Shown here piece by piece: positions 24,938 through 33,323 of a DNA stretch of 64,000 nucleotides; position 1 is the stretch's first letter, and each line of letters opens with the position of its first letter. Source of the stretch: Flavobacteriales bacterium. Its GTDB lineage: Bacteria > Bacteroidota > Bacteroidia > Flavobacteriales_F > PHOS-HE28. The notes beneath the pieces are model-generated. The model did not search any database. It had not been told where the DNA came from and was given only the letters and a program-made list of their open reading frames with translations. Made by a program: the position numbers and the translations under genes. The stretch is taken from contig JADJCX010000001.1 of assembly GCA_016703005.1 (NCBI GenBank), forward strand, positions 124,001 to 188,000, read 5' to 3'.

Positions 24938-24970
24938 CGTGCACGCGCTCGCGTTTTCCGCGAGTGCGCC
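24938..24970. repeat. GC-rich hairpin repeat, right (inverted) copy
   Basis: Read on the minus strand: CTCGCG-GAAAA-CGCGAG followed by CGCGTGCACG, an inverted relative of the copy at 23494. An 8-bp hairpin GGGTCGCA/TGCGACCC lies next to it at 24896-24916. This lies just past the 3' end of lptD and may also help terminate it. Confidence 0.6.
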
Positions 24971-25008
24971 TCAGGCGTTAGGGGCTCTGCCCCACCTTAG
25001 CACTTTCC

Positions 25009-25806
25009 TCAATACAACAACTCCCCATCATTGCCGATGGGCCTGTTCAGCTCGTACTTGATGTCCTTGAGGATGCTGGCTTTTACGTTGATGCGGAAGC
25101 CGATGCTCTGGCGCACGCCGAAGGGCACCCAGTTGACGTTGAACTCCCAGCAGTGCAGGTCCCAATAGAGGTTGAGGCTGGTGGGTGTCCACTCGCCCGC
25201 GGTGATGTCGTAGCCGCTTTGTGCGCCGAGCTTCCAGTACTTGAACACGGTGATGTCGCCGTTGAACACGAAGCTCTGGCGTTCGTTGTCGGTGTAGCGG
25301 TCCTCGCTCCAGGAGCGGCCCATGTCATAGCTGTAACTGGCGTTGAGGCGCCACGGCAGGTTGAAGTCGGTGGTGGCGCCTTTGCTGGGATCGCTTTCGC
25401 CCACCACACTGGTTGCGGCGCTGCCATTGCCCAGGCCGTAGCGCTTGCTTTTCAGTTCGAAGCCGAGAGCTGCGCCGGCGCTGGTCAACCGCGCTAGGCC
25501 GCCGTACACTTCCTTGTGGCTCTTGTCATAGCGCACGCCGTTGGTGTCCACCGCGTAGGGATCGAACGAGGCGTTGGCGTTAACGGTAATGAGGTTGAAG
25601 AGCATGGTGCGCGCCTGCGTGCTGAAGGGGCTCCAGTTCAGTGAATCCTTCATCAGGTCGTAGCCCGTGCCGATGCCGAAGAAGTCGATCAGTTTGATCT
25701 TCTTGTTCTCCTTGTCGACGGTGTTGTCGCCGCCGGACAGGTTGAGCGTATCGCGCGCGTTGCGGGCCACCTTCGCTTCCAGGCTTTGCTGCAGGTTCAT
25801 GCTCAC
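25009..25806 (-). CDS. lptD: LptD, C-terminal part (split frame)
   Basis: 265 residues from a GTG start (MSMNLQQSLEAKVARNARDT) to a typical outer-membrane barrel end. Features: KKIKLIDFFGIGTGYDLMKD, DSLNWSPFSTQARTMLF, and a final run of alternating hydrophobic strands (LNLYWDLHCWEFNVNWVPF, then GVRQSIGFRINV). This is the last third of the LPS-assembly barrel. It follows the N-terminal part in the next frame, with a 4-nt GTGA overlap, so it either is a coupled second polypeptide or results from a one-base deletion. Confidence 0.85.
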   Translation of the reverse strand: MSMNLQQSLEAKVARNARDTLNLSGGDNTVDKENKKIKLIDFFGIGTGYDLMKDSLNWSPFSTQARTMLFNLITVNANASFDPYAVDTNGVRYDKSHKEVYGGLARLTSAGAALGFELKSKRYGLGNGSAATSVVGESDPSKGATTDFNLPWRLNASYSYDMGRSWSEDRYTDNERQSFVFNGDITVFKYWKLGAQSGYDITAGEWTPTSLNLYWDLHCWEFNVNWVPFGVRQSIGFRINVKASILKDIKYELNRPIGNDGELLY

Positions 25807-27644
25807 AATCCGCTGGCCCCGGCAGCCGGCGCGCCGTAGATGCCGATGGCGTATGGCGAGTAGCTGGTCTCGGCACCGTCGGCACCAAAGGGTCCGAAGA
25901 TCTCGGTGCTCTGATCGGGCCTATAACTGAAACCGACGCTCGGTGTGATCACGTGGCGAATGGCTTTCAGCTTGCCACGGCGGAAGCTGTACATGCCGTA
26001 GATCTTGCTGGTGAAGTCGGTGCGCGCGTTCCATTCGAACACGTTCGCGAAGCCGGGCACGGTATCGGTGATGGTGGTATCGAGGTCGGCGTAGTAGGTC
26101 TTGCGCTGCGTTTCGAAATACATGCGATCAATGCCGCTGATCTGCGGATTGATCGTGAAGAGCTTCGTCTTGAAACTGGTGCTGGCCGTGGAGCTGTGGC
26201 GTATGCCGTTGCGGAAATCCTTGGTGAGGTTCTGTAGGTTGTTGAGGCTCAGTTGGTCCTCGGTGGTGGCCAAGCGGTTGTCGAAGTTCATCACGTAGTT
26301 CACACCGATGCGCTCGTACCACTTCTCCGACCCCACCGCCGTGGCGGGCCGCAGCCAGATGCCGGGGAACACGCGCTGCACGTTGAACGAAATGCTGGGC
26401 AACGTGATGTTGAACGCACCGGTCTGCGTGTTCTGGTCGTGCGTGGCGTTGACGCCCAACGTGAAGGGCTTGCCGAGCCACAGGCGTGTCCACCCGATGT
26501 TGCTGCGGAAGGTGTTGCTGAGGTAGTCGGTGGTGCTGCTGTTGAAGTTGTTGGTGAAGCTGTTGCTGCTACCGAAGTTCACTTGCGCGTTGAAGCGGTT
26601 GCGCAGGCTGGCGCGATTGTCCACCGCGTGGTTCCAGCGCACGAAGAAGGTGCGCTCGCGACTGAAGTTGGGGAACTCGGGATCGCCGTTGAGCTTGGTG
26701 TTGTGCAGCAGATCCACGGAACCATTGTAGCGGTAGCGCGTGCGGTAACGCAGCAGTGCACGCGCACCCCATGAGCCGCGCGTGTAGATGTCGCCGGTGA
26801 GCTGCAGATCGGCCTTTTCGCCCAAGGGAGTGTACACGCCACCGTTCAGGAAGTAGTAGCCGAAGGCATCGCTGACGCCATAGATGGGCAGCAGGATACC
26901 TGCCGCACCGTTGCGCTTGTTGGGGAAGAGCGCGAAGGGAATGGCGACCGGTGTAGGCACCTTGCCGATGCGCATGTACGCGGGCCCGGCCACGATCTTG
27001 TCGTCGGGGATCACGATCATCTTGGTAACGCGGAAACCGTAGTGCGGCTTTTCGCGATCGCAGGTGGTAAGGAAGCCGCCCTTGCTGTGTACCTCCTTGT
27101 TCGTGTGCAGCTTGCTGGTCTTGGAACCGACGTAGGCCTGGTCCTCCTGCGTGCGCACCTCGCGCATGTATCCCTTGCGGGTGCGGAAACTGTAACGCAG
27201 GCTGTCGGCGCGCACCTTGTTATCGCCTTGGGTGAAACGGGGAAGCCCAGCTATCGCCGCCGTGTCCTTGGGGCCGGTGGGCAGGGTATCGGGGAAGGCG
27301 GTTACGGTCTCCTGCCCGAAGTCGTAGATGATACGGTCGGCTTCCAGCGTTATGTCCTCGTACTTCACCACGGCCTTGCCGAACAAGTACACCCGCATGG
27401 CGTCGAGATCGTACCGAATGCTGTCCAAGGCGCTGTACCGCACCTCGCTGCTCAAGCCCTCGGTGCTGGCGGTGTCGGCCACCACCACCGAGTCGCGGTC
27501 CGCCGTTTGCCCTTGGGCCGCCGCAACCACCGGAAAGCACGCTAACAAACCCGTGATGAAAAATGCACAGGCCCCAAGCCAGCCGCGCGAATGGGCACGG
27601 ATAGCTTCGCGCCCGGCTACGGGAAAGGCTGTGGAAATAGGCAT
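25803..27644 (-). CDS. lptD: LptD, N-terminal part (split frame)
   Basis: 613 residues from ATG 27644 to a TGA at 25803. A hydrophobic export signal (ACAFFITGLLACFPVVAAAQ) precedes an OstA-like periplasmic region (AMRVYLFGKAVVKYEDITLE ... FPDTLPTG). The barrel then begins with LFPNKRNGAAGILLPIYG and RYRYNGSVDLLHN. LptD inserts lipopolysaccharide into the outer leaflet and is normally about 880 residues in this phylum. The product stops after GIYGAPAAGASGL, where the intact protein continues with VSMNLQQSLEAK. Its ATG shares two bases with the divergent amidase ATG. Confidence 0.88.
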   Translation of the reverse strand: MPISTAFPVAGREAIRAHSRGWLGACAFFITGLLACFPVVAAAQGQTADRDSVVVADTASTEGLSSEVRYSALDSIRYDLDAMRVYLFGKAVVKYEDITLEADRIIYDFGQETVTAFPDTLPTGPKDTAAIAGLPRFTQGDNKVRADSLRYSFRTRKGYMREVRTQEDQAYVGSKTSKLHTNKEVHSKGGFLTTCDREKPHYGFRVTKMIVIPDDKIVAGPAYMRIGKVPTPVAIPFALFPNKRNGAAGILLPIYGVSDAFGYYFLNGGVYTPLGEKADLQLTGDIYTRGSWGARALLRYRTRYRYNGSVDLLHNTKLNGDPEFPNFSRERTFFVRWNHAVDNRASLRNRFNAQVNFGSSNSFTNNFNSSTTDYLSNTFRSNIGWTRLWLGKPFTLGVNATHDQNTQTGAFNITLPSISFNVQRVFPGIWLRPATAVGSEKWYERIGVNYVMNFDNRLATTEDQLSLNNLQNLTKDFRNGIRHSSTASTSFKTKLFTINPQISGIDRMYFETQRKTYYADLDTTITDTVPGFANVFEWNARTDFTSKIYGMYSFRRGKLKAIRHVITPSVGFSYRPDQSTEIFGPFGADGAETSYSPYAIGIYGAPAAGASGL

Positions 27645-28887
27645 GAACGGCGCGAAAAGTAAGATCCCCTGTCGGGGCGGGTGGGTTGGGCAACGGATAG
27701 CACCGTACTTCCTTTCCTTGGTTTTGGCCGCGCTCTGCACAACGGCCATGCCGCAAACCGGTACGTCCCCCTTGGAAGGGGGCAGGGGGATGAACGACCC
27801 GACGAAAGTCGACGTGGTGGTGATCGATCCCGGCCACGGCGGGAAGGACCCTGGCAACTTGGGGACAGGGCGTTTCAAGACCACCGAAAAGCACGTGGCG
27901 CTCAACGTGAGCAAGCTGTTGGGCAAGTACATCAAGGATGCGTTCCCCGATGTGAAAGTGATCTACACCCGCGAGGACGACCGCTTCATTGAGCTGAAGG
28001 AACGCTGCGAGATCGCCAACAAGGCCAAGGCCGATGTGTTCATCAGCATCCACTGCAACGCCAACGACAACCACGACCCGCACGGCACCGAGACCTTCGT
28101 CATGGGGTTGCACAAGACCGACGCGAACCTGAAGACGGCGCAACGGGAGAACGCATCCATCCTGTTGGAGGAAGGCCACGAACTGAAGTACGAAGGCTTC
28201 GACCCGAAGGACCCGGAGAGCATCATCCTGCTGAGCCTGCGCCAGAACGCGCACATGATGCAGAGCTCCGAGCTGGCGGGCATGATCGAGAAACAATTCA
28301 AGGAACGCGTGGGCCGCAACGCACGCGGCGTGAAGCAGGCGGGCTTCCTCGTCATCAGCTACACCACCATGCCGGCCGTGCTGGTGGAACTGGGCTTCCT
28401 CACCAACGACAAGGAAGAGGACTTCCTGCAGAAGGAACAGGGGCAGGACTATATGGCCAGCGCCATTTACCGCGCCTTCAAGGAATACAAAGCCGGCATT
28501 GAAGGCACCGACGTTGCGTTGGAGCCCGTGAAGGTGGACAGCACGGGAGGCAAAGAGGGTGATGGAGGCAAGGGAGGCGATGGAGGGAAGGGAAGTCCTG
28601 TGGCGGTGAAGCCGAACGACAACGGCGTGCGCTTCAAAGTGCAGATCGCCGTATCGCGCAAGCGGATCAAGTGCGAGCCGAAGAACTTCAACGGATTGGA
28701 GGATGTGGTGGAGTACGAAGGCGGCGGAATGTTCAAGTACGTGGTGGGCAACGAAAGCACGCCCGACGCGGCCGGCAAGGTGAAGGAGCTGTGCCGGCAG
28801 AAGGGGTACGACGGTGCGTTCATCGTGGCCTTCCAGGACGGCAACCGGATCGAACTGGAGAAGGCCGTTACTTTGGCCAAGCAGTAA
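27643..28887 (+). CDS. N-acetylmuramoyl-L-alanine amidase with SPOR-like tail
   Basis: 414 residues from ATG 27643. After an N-terminal hydrophobic segment (APYFLSLVLAALCTTAMPQ) comes an Amidase_3 domain: zinc ligand in VVVIDPGHGGKDPG, second His in VFISIHCNANDNHD, catalytic Glu in AVLVELGFLTND. A Gly/Lys-rich linker (about 315-335) leads to a SPOR-like domain (GVRFKVQIAVSRKR ... GYDGAFIVAF), which in this family targets denuded septal glycan. It cleaves the glycan-peptide bond during daughter-cell separation. It is the first gene of a run with the MCE and (Fe-S) genes. Confidence 0.92.
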   Translation: MNGAKSKIPCRGGWVGQRIAPYFLSLVLAALCTTAMPQTGTSPLEGGRGMNDPTKVDVVVIDPGHGGKDPGNLGTGRFKTTEKHVALNVSKLLGKYIKDAFPDVKVIYTREDDRFIELKERCEIANKAKADVFISIHCNANDNHDPHGTETFVMGLHKTDANLKTAQRENASILLEEGHELKYEGFDPKDPESIILLSLRQNAHMMQSSELAGMIEKQFKERVGRNARGVKQAGFLVISYTTMPAVLVELGFLTNDKEEDFLQKEQGQDYMASAIYRAFKEYKAGIEGTDVALEPVKVDSTGGKEGDGGKGGDGGKGSPVAVKPNDNGVRFKVQIAVSRKRIKCEPKNFNGLEDVVEYEGGGMFKYVVGNESTPDAAGKVKELCRQKGYDGAFIVAFQDGNRIELEKAVTLAKQ

Positions 28888-28899
28888 GCCTGCCCCCCT

Positions 28900-29916
28900 G
28901 TGAAACTGAAGAAGGAATACAGCATCGCCCTGATGGTCATCGGCGGTGCAGCACTGCTGTGGTTCGGCTACAGCTACCTGCGCGGCCGCGATCTGTTCCA
29001 GAAAGAGAACGTGTACCACGGCGTGTTCAACAACGCCAGCGGTGTCACCACCGCCAGTCCGCTCACGCTGAACGGCTTCAAAGTGGGCCAGGTGCTCAAA
29101 GCCAAGTTGCTGTTCGACGGCACCAACCGCATCGTGCTCACCTTCCAGATCAACGAGGATGATCTGCGCATACCCAAGGACAGCCGCATCGACATCTTCA
29201 GCGATCTGCTGAGCACCGGCACGCAGCTCATCCTTGGCACCAGCCCTGAATTCGCTGAGCCGGGCGATACGTTGCTCGGCAGCTTGCAGCCCAGCCTCAC
29301 ACAATCGCTCGGCGCGCAGATCGATCCGATCAAGCAGAAAGCCGAAGCCATGCTCGGCAGCGTGGACAGTGTGCTCACGGCGTTCCAGCTGATCCTGAAC
29401 CCGGGCACCATCAACAACATCGATTCCAGTTTCGTCACCATCCGCGAAACGCTCATCAGCCTGCGAGCTGCGGCCGCTCGTCTGGACGCCTTGATCGCTG
29501 CGGAGAGCACCACACTGCGCGCAACGTTGCAGAACTTGGAGTCCGTGACCGGCAATCTGGAGAAGAACAACGACGAGCTCTCGCACATCTTCAGCAACCT
29601 CGATTCGCTCACCTCGGCCTTGGCCGATGGCCGCGTGGACAGCGTGCTGCAAGGCATCAGCGAGGCGGCCTCCAGTTTGAAGGGCGTGATGAACGGCATT
29701 GAGCAGGGCGAAGGCACCTTGGGCCAGTTGGCCAAGAACGACAGCCTGTACAACAACCTCAACTCGTCGATGGCGGAGTTGGATCTGCTGCTGGAGGATC
29801 TGCGTGTGAACCCGAACCGGTACGTGAGCGTCTTCGGCAAGAAGGACCGGCTGCCCAAGCTGAGCGACGCCGACATCCTGCGCATACAGGAGGCGTACGA
29901 CAAACAGAAGAAGTGA
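28900..29916 (+). CDS. MCE (MlaD-like) family protein
   Basis: 338 residues from a GTG start 12 nt after the amidase. One N-terminal membrane helix (YSIALMVIGGAALLWFGYSY), then an MCE domain (about 35-125: GVFNNASGVTTASPLTLNG, VGQVLKAKL), then a long helical region with heptad-like patterns (150-330). MCE proteins form hexameric rings in the periplasm that carry lipids between membranes. The permease and ATPase genes are not adjacent. The stop overlaps the next ATG (TGATG). Confidence 0.9.
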   Translation: MKLKKEYSIALMVIGGAALLWFGYSYLRGRDLFQKENVYHGVFNNASGVTTASPLTLNGFKVGQVLKAKLLFDGTNRIVLTFQINEDDLRIPKDSRIDIFSDLLSTGTQLILGTSPEFAEPGDTLLGSLQPSLTQSLGAQIDPIKQKAEAMLGSVDSVLTAFQLILNPGTINNIDSSFVTIRETLISLRAAAARLDALIAAESTTLRATLQNLESVTGNLEKNNDELSHIFSNLDSLTSALADGRVDSVLQGISEAASSLKGVMNGIEQGEGTLGQLAKNDSLYNNLNSSMAELDLLLEDLRVNPNRYVSVFGKKDRLPKLSDADILRIQEAYDKQKK

Positions 29917-31262
29917 TGGGCATCAGCAGCATCGTCTTCATCGTGCTGCTCGTTGGTGCGAGCTGGTTGTTCGCACGCAACTTCATGCGTATCCGCCGCA
30001 ACATCCTGCTGGGCCGCGATGTCACCATCAACGACCGCAAGGGCGAACGCTGGGCGCTGATGGCGCGCGTGGCACTGGGCCAGAGCAAGATGGTGGTGCG
30101 GCCGGTGGCGGGCTTCCTGCACATCATCGTTTATGCGGGCTTCGTCATCATCAACATCGAAGTGCTGGAGATCATCATCGACGGCGTCTTCGGCACGCAC
30201 CGCGTGCTCAGCTTCATGGGCGGCTTCTACGATTTCCTCATCGGCAGCTTCGAGTGGCTGGCGCTGGGGGTGTGGGTGGCCTGCGCCATCTTCCTCGTGC
30301 GCCGCAACATCATCAAGCTGAAACGCTTCGTGATGAAGGAACTCGACGGCTGGCCGCGCACCGACGCCAACCTCATCCTCTTCACCGAGATCGCGTTGAT
30401 GACGGCATTTCTGTTCATGAATGCCGCTGACTACGGATTGCGCCTAGGCGGAGACCTTCACTACTCGCAAGCTGGCGGATCGTTCCCGGTCAGTTCATGG
30501 ATAACGGAGCACGTGCTTGGCTGCACGAAGGAGTCTTTTGGGATGAGTCCCGCTTCGCTCGTCCTCATAGAGCGTATCTGCTGGTGGTTCCACATCATCG
30601 GCATCCTGGCATTCTTGAACTATCTCGTGGTGAGCAAGCATCTGCACATCCTGCTCGCCTTCCCGAACGTGTGGTACAGCACGTTGAAGCCGAAGACCGA
30701 GATCATCAACATGGACCGCGTGACCGGTGAGGTGAAGAGCATGCTCGACCCTTCGGTGCAGCCGCCTGTTGTTGCGCCGCACACGGTGGCAGGCGTGGAG
30801 ATGACCGAGCGCTTCGGCGCGAAGGATGTCTTCGACCTGAGTTGGAAGCAGCTGATGGACGGCATGACGTGCACGGAGTGCGGTCGTTGTACCAGCGTAT
30901 GCCCCGCGAACCTGACAGGCAAGCTGCTCAGCCCGCGCAAGATCATGATGGACACGCGCGACCGCTTGGAGGAAGTCGGCAAAGTGATCGACGCGAAAGG
31001 CAAGTGGGAGGAAGACGGCAAGAGCCTGCACAGCCGCATCACCGACGAAGAGCTATGGGCTTGCACCACGTGTAACGCTTGCACCGAGGCATGCCCCGTG
31101 AACATCGACCCGGTGGGCATCATCATGGACATGCGGCGTTACTTGGTGATGGAAGAGAGCAAGACACGTCCCGCTCTCGCGAACATGCTCACCAACGTGG
31201 AGAACAATGGTGCCCCATGGCAAATGGCGCAGGCGGATCGCTTGAAATGGGCGGACCAATAG
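29916..31262 (+). CDS. membrane (Fe-S)-binding oxidoreductase subunit
   Basis: 448 residues. The first half has about five membrane helices resembling the cytochrome-b-like NarI/HdrE region (SSIVFIVLLVGASWLFA, GFLHIIVYAGFVIINIEVLE, ILAFLNYLVVSKHLHIL). The second half binds two 4Fe-4S clusters through C-x2-C-x2-C-x3-C motifs: CTECGRCTSVCP and CTTCNACTEACP. With the CCG-domain protein at 31801 it forms an HdrB/HdrC- or glycolate-oxidase-like electron-transfer module in the inner membrane. Donor and acceptor are unknown. It is translationally coupled to the MCE gene. Confidence 0.88.
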   Translation: MGISSIVFIVLLVGASWLFARNFMRIRRNILLGRDVTINDRKGERWALMARVALGQSKMVVRPVAGFLHIIVYAGFVIINIEVLEIIIDGVFGTHRVLSFMGGFYDFLIGSFEWLALGVWVACAIFLVRRNIIKLKRFVMKELDGWPRTDANLILFTEIALMTAFLFMNAADYGLRLGGDLHYSQAGGSFPVSSWITEHVLGCTKESFGMSPASLVLIERICWWFHIIGILAFLNYLVVSKHLHILLAFPNVWYSTLKPKTEIINMDRVTGEVKSMLDPSVQPPVVAPHTVAGVEMTERFGAKDVFDLSWKQLMDGMTCTECGRCTSVCPANLTGKLLSPRKIMMDTRDRLEEVGKVIDAKGKWEEDGKSLHSRITDEELWACTTCNACTEACPVNIDPVGIIMDMRRYLVMEESKTRPALANMLTNVENNGAPWQMAQADRLKWADQ

Positions 31263-31270
31263 GAATTTCC

Positions 31271-31370
31271 AATGTCCAATAATGAATATTCAATGTTCAA
31301 TGCACCTACGCAGTGGTTGCGCGGTGCCGCCTACCTCGAGTTGAACATTGGTTATTGAACATTGATCATT
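31271..31370. repeat. AT-rich imperfect inverted repeat
   Basis: AATGTCCAAT...CAATGTTCAA (31271-31300) and TTGAACATTG...ATTGATCATT (31341-31370) are imperfect reverse complements around a 40-nt GC-rich centre. The AT content stands out from its surroundings. It separates the (Fe-S) gene from the HAD gene and is probably a small dispersed element. Confidence 0.6.
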
Positions 31371-31381
31371 CACAGCGCGCT

Positions 31382-31804
31382 ATGGCCACCAAGCATCTGA
31401 TCGAAACCACCGAGGGTGGCAAACGCGTGAGCCCCAAACTCCCGCCGCACATCAAGAACTTCCTCATCGACATCGATGGCACCATCTGCGATGACATTCC
31501 CAATGAGGAGCCATGGCGCATGGCCGATGCCGAGGTGTTCCCTGAAGCTTTGGAGAAGTTGAACAAGTGGTATGCGGAAGGCCATATCATCACCTTCTTC
31601 ACCAGCCGCACGGAAGAGCATCGCGCAGTGACCGAGGAGTGGTTGAAGAAGCACGGCTTCATGTACCACGGCATGCTGATGGGCAAACCGCGTGGCGGCA
31701 ATTACCACTGGATCGATGACCGCGAAGTGCGAGCAACGCGGTACGAAGGACACTTCACTGACCTGGTGGAGCGCCGTGCCACCGTTCAAGTATTCGGGGA
31801 ATGA
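31382..31804 (+). CDS. HAD-family hydrolase-like protein
   Basis: 140 residues from MATKHLIETTEGGKRVSPKL. The HAD nucleophile motif is FLIDIDGTICDD, motif II is ITFFTSRTEEH, and a later DDRE acidic motif follows. It is a short, cap-less HAD domain, similar to small phosphatase-like proteins sometimes labelled phosphoheptose isomerase. It sits between the two halves of the Fe-S module and overlaps the CCG gene by 4 nt (ATGA). Substrate unknown. Confidence 0.8.
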   Translation: MATKHLIETTEGGKRVSPKLPPHIKNFLIDIDGTICDDIPNEEPWRMADAEVFPEALEKLNKWYAEGHIITFFTSRTEEHRAVTEEWLKKHGFMYHGMLMGKPRGGNYHWIDDREVRATRYEGHFTDLVERRATVQVFGE

Positions 31805-32592
31805 CAGAACCCATCCGCGTCCCCACCATGGCCGAGTTCACGGCCACTGGCGAAACACCCGAAGTGCTGTTCTGGGTGGGCTGCGCCGGTTCGTTCGATG
31901 ACCGTGCGCGTAAGATCACCAAGGCGTTCGTGCGCATCCTGACCGCTGCGAGAGTCAAGTTCGCGGTGCTGGGCACTGAGGAGAGCTGCACGGGCGATCC
32001 CGCGCGTCGAGCAGGCAACGAGTTCCTGTTCCAGATGCAGGCGCAGAACAACATCATGGTGATGAACGGCTACGGCGTGAAGCGCATCGTAACTGCTTGC
32101 CCGCACTGCTTCAACACCCTGAAGAACGAGTACCCGGTGCTGGGTGGCAACTATGAAGTGCTGCACCACACGCAGTTCATCAATGCGCTGATCAAGGAAG
32201 GCCGCATCAAAGTCGAAGGTGGCAGCTTCAAGGGCAAGCGCATCACCTTCCACGATCCCTGTTACCTCGGTCGCGGCAATGGCGAATACGAAGCCCCGCG
32301 CGAAGTGCTGTTGAAGTTGGACGCCGCACTGGTGGAACTGAAGCGCAGCAAACAGAACGGCCTCTGCTGTGGTGCGGGCGGTGCGCAGATGTTCAAGGAA
32401 GCGGAGCCCGGCAATAGGGAAGTGAACATCGAACGCAGCGAAGAGGCTTTGGCCGCATCACCCAACATCATCGCCGCCGGTTGTCCGTTCTGCAATACCA
32501 TGTTGACGGACGGCGTGAAGCATTTCAACAAAGAGGGCGAGGTGCAGGTGAAGGATGTGGCGGAGTCGATCGCGGAAGCGGGGGATCCGTAG
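31801..32592 (+). CDS. CCG-domain (Fe-S)-binding protein (HdrB/LutA-like)
   Basis: 263 residues with two CCG-type cysteine-rich segments. The first is EVLFWVGCAGSFD ... EESCTGDPARRAG and TACPHCFNTLKNEY; the second is FHDPCYLGRGNGEYE ... GLCCGAGGAQMF and AAGCPFCNTML. In HdrB and relatives these motifs bind non-cubane or 4Fe-4S clusters. It is expected to be the soluble partner of the membrane protein at 29916-31262. It ends 6 nt before a REP array and RAYT gene. Confidence 0.88.
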   Translation: MTEPIRVPTMAEFTATGETPEVLFWVGCAGSFDDRARKITKAFVRILTAARVKFAVLGTEESCTGDPARRAGNEFLFQMQAQNNIMVMNGYGVKRIVTACPHCFNTLKNEYPVLGGNYEVLHHTQFINALIKEGRIKVEGGSFKGKRITFHDPCYLGRGNGEYEAPREVLLKLDAALVELKRSKQNGLCCGAGGAQMFKEAEPGNREVNIERSEEALAASPNIIAAGCPFCNTMLTDGVKHFNKEGEVQVKDVAESIAEAGDP

Positions 32593-32593
32593 G

Positions 32594-32734
32594 GGGCGAC
32601 GTTCACGTCGCCCGCATTCAAGACGTCACATCGCCCGCATTCAAGACGTTCACGTCGCCCGCATTCAAGACGTTCACATCGCCCGCATTCAAGACGTTCA
32701 CGTCGCCCGCATACAAGACGTTCATTCAGCCCTG
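32594..32734. repeat. REP hairpin and 24-bp tandem repeat array
   Basis: It begins with the palindrome GGGCGACGTTCACGTCGCCC (32594-32613). It then continues as about five units of 24 bp (starts at 32598, 32622, 32645, 32669 and 32693; the second is 23 bp). Units alternate CACGTCGCCC and CACATCGCCC. The exact inverse of the hairpin stands at 33304 beyond the transposase gene. The frame upstream of the transposase is open through the array as a repeated 8-residue unit. Confidence 0.9.
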
Positions 32735-32747
32735 TATTTTCGACATC

Positions 32748-33281
32748 ATGCAAGGCCCACGCGTTTTCGATCCCGAACGCCACCATCGCCGCAGCATTCG
32801 CAAGCGCATCCACGATTACACATTGCCCGGGCTGTATTTCGTGACATTCTGCACGCAGGATCGTCGGCCTTGGTTCGGGGAGATCATCGATAGCAGGGTC
32901 GTTCTGAACGCCAACGGAAGGATCGCGCACGAACACTGGCATGGCATTCCGGGACACTACGGACATGTCGAGGTCCACACATTTACCATCATGCCCGACC
33001 ATTTCCACGGTGTCGTCGAATTGACCGATCGGCCTCGCCGAACGGGTATTCAGTCATCGATGGGTCAACGTCCGTTGGGACCAGTACCCGGGTCGTTGGG
33101 TGCCATCGTCGGATCATACCGCGCGGGTGTTGTTCGTGAAATGAACCGGATGCGACCGACACCTGTCGACGCCCTATGGCAGCGCGGATACCACGACATC
33201 ATTATCGTCAACGACCGGATGCTTGAACGCATCAATGGGTACATCCGGCGGCATCCGACAATGGTCCTTCCTGACCATTGA
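32748..33281 (+). CDS. REP-associated tyrosine transposase (RAYT, Y1/HUH)
   Basis: 177 residues from MQGPRVFDPERHHRRSIRKR. The HUH metal-binding motif is in FTIMPDHFHGVVEL, the candidate catalytic tyrosine in RINGYIRRHP, and the typical LPGLYFVTFCTQDRRPWFGE lies near the start. The size fits RAYTs, the domesticated IS200/IS605 relatives that process REP hairpins. Flanking inverted copies of one 20-bp palindrome and an adjacent tandem array strongly support this. It may spread or maintain REPs rather than move itself. Confidence 0.9.
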   Translation: MQGPRVFDPERHHRRSIRKRIHDYTLPGLYFVTFCTQDRRPWFGEIIDSRVVLNANGRIAHEHWHGIPGHYGHVEVHTFTIMPDHFHGVVELTDRPRRTGIQSSMGQRPLGPVPGSLGAIVGSYRAGVVREMNRMRPTPVDALWQRGYHDIIIVNDRMLERINGYIRRHPTMVLPDH

Positions 33282-33303
33282 ACGGAATGCACAAACCGAA
33301 TGT

Positions 33304-33323
33304 GGGCGACGTGAACGTCGCCC
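33304..33323. repeat. REP hairpin, inverted copy downstream of RAYT
   Basis: GGGCGACGTGAACGTCGCCC, the exact reverse complement of the palindrome at 32594-32613. Together they bracket the transposase gene. Confidence 0.9.

Noticed and set aside
32598..32716. CRISPR array
   Set aside because: Repeat units of 24 bp are directly adjacent without spacers and contain the REP hairpin arm; no cas genes are present.
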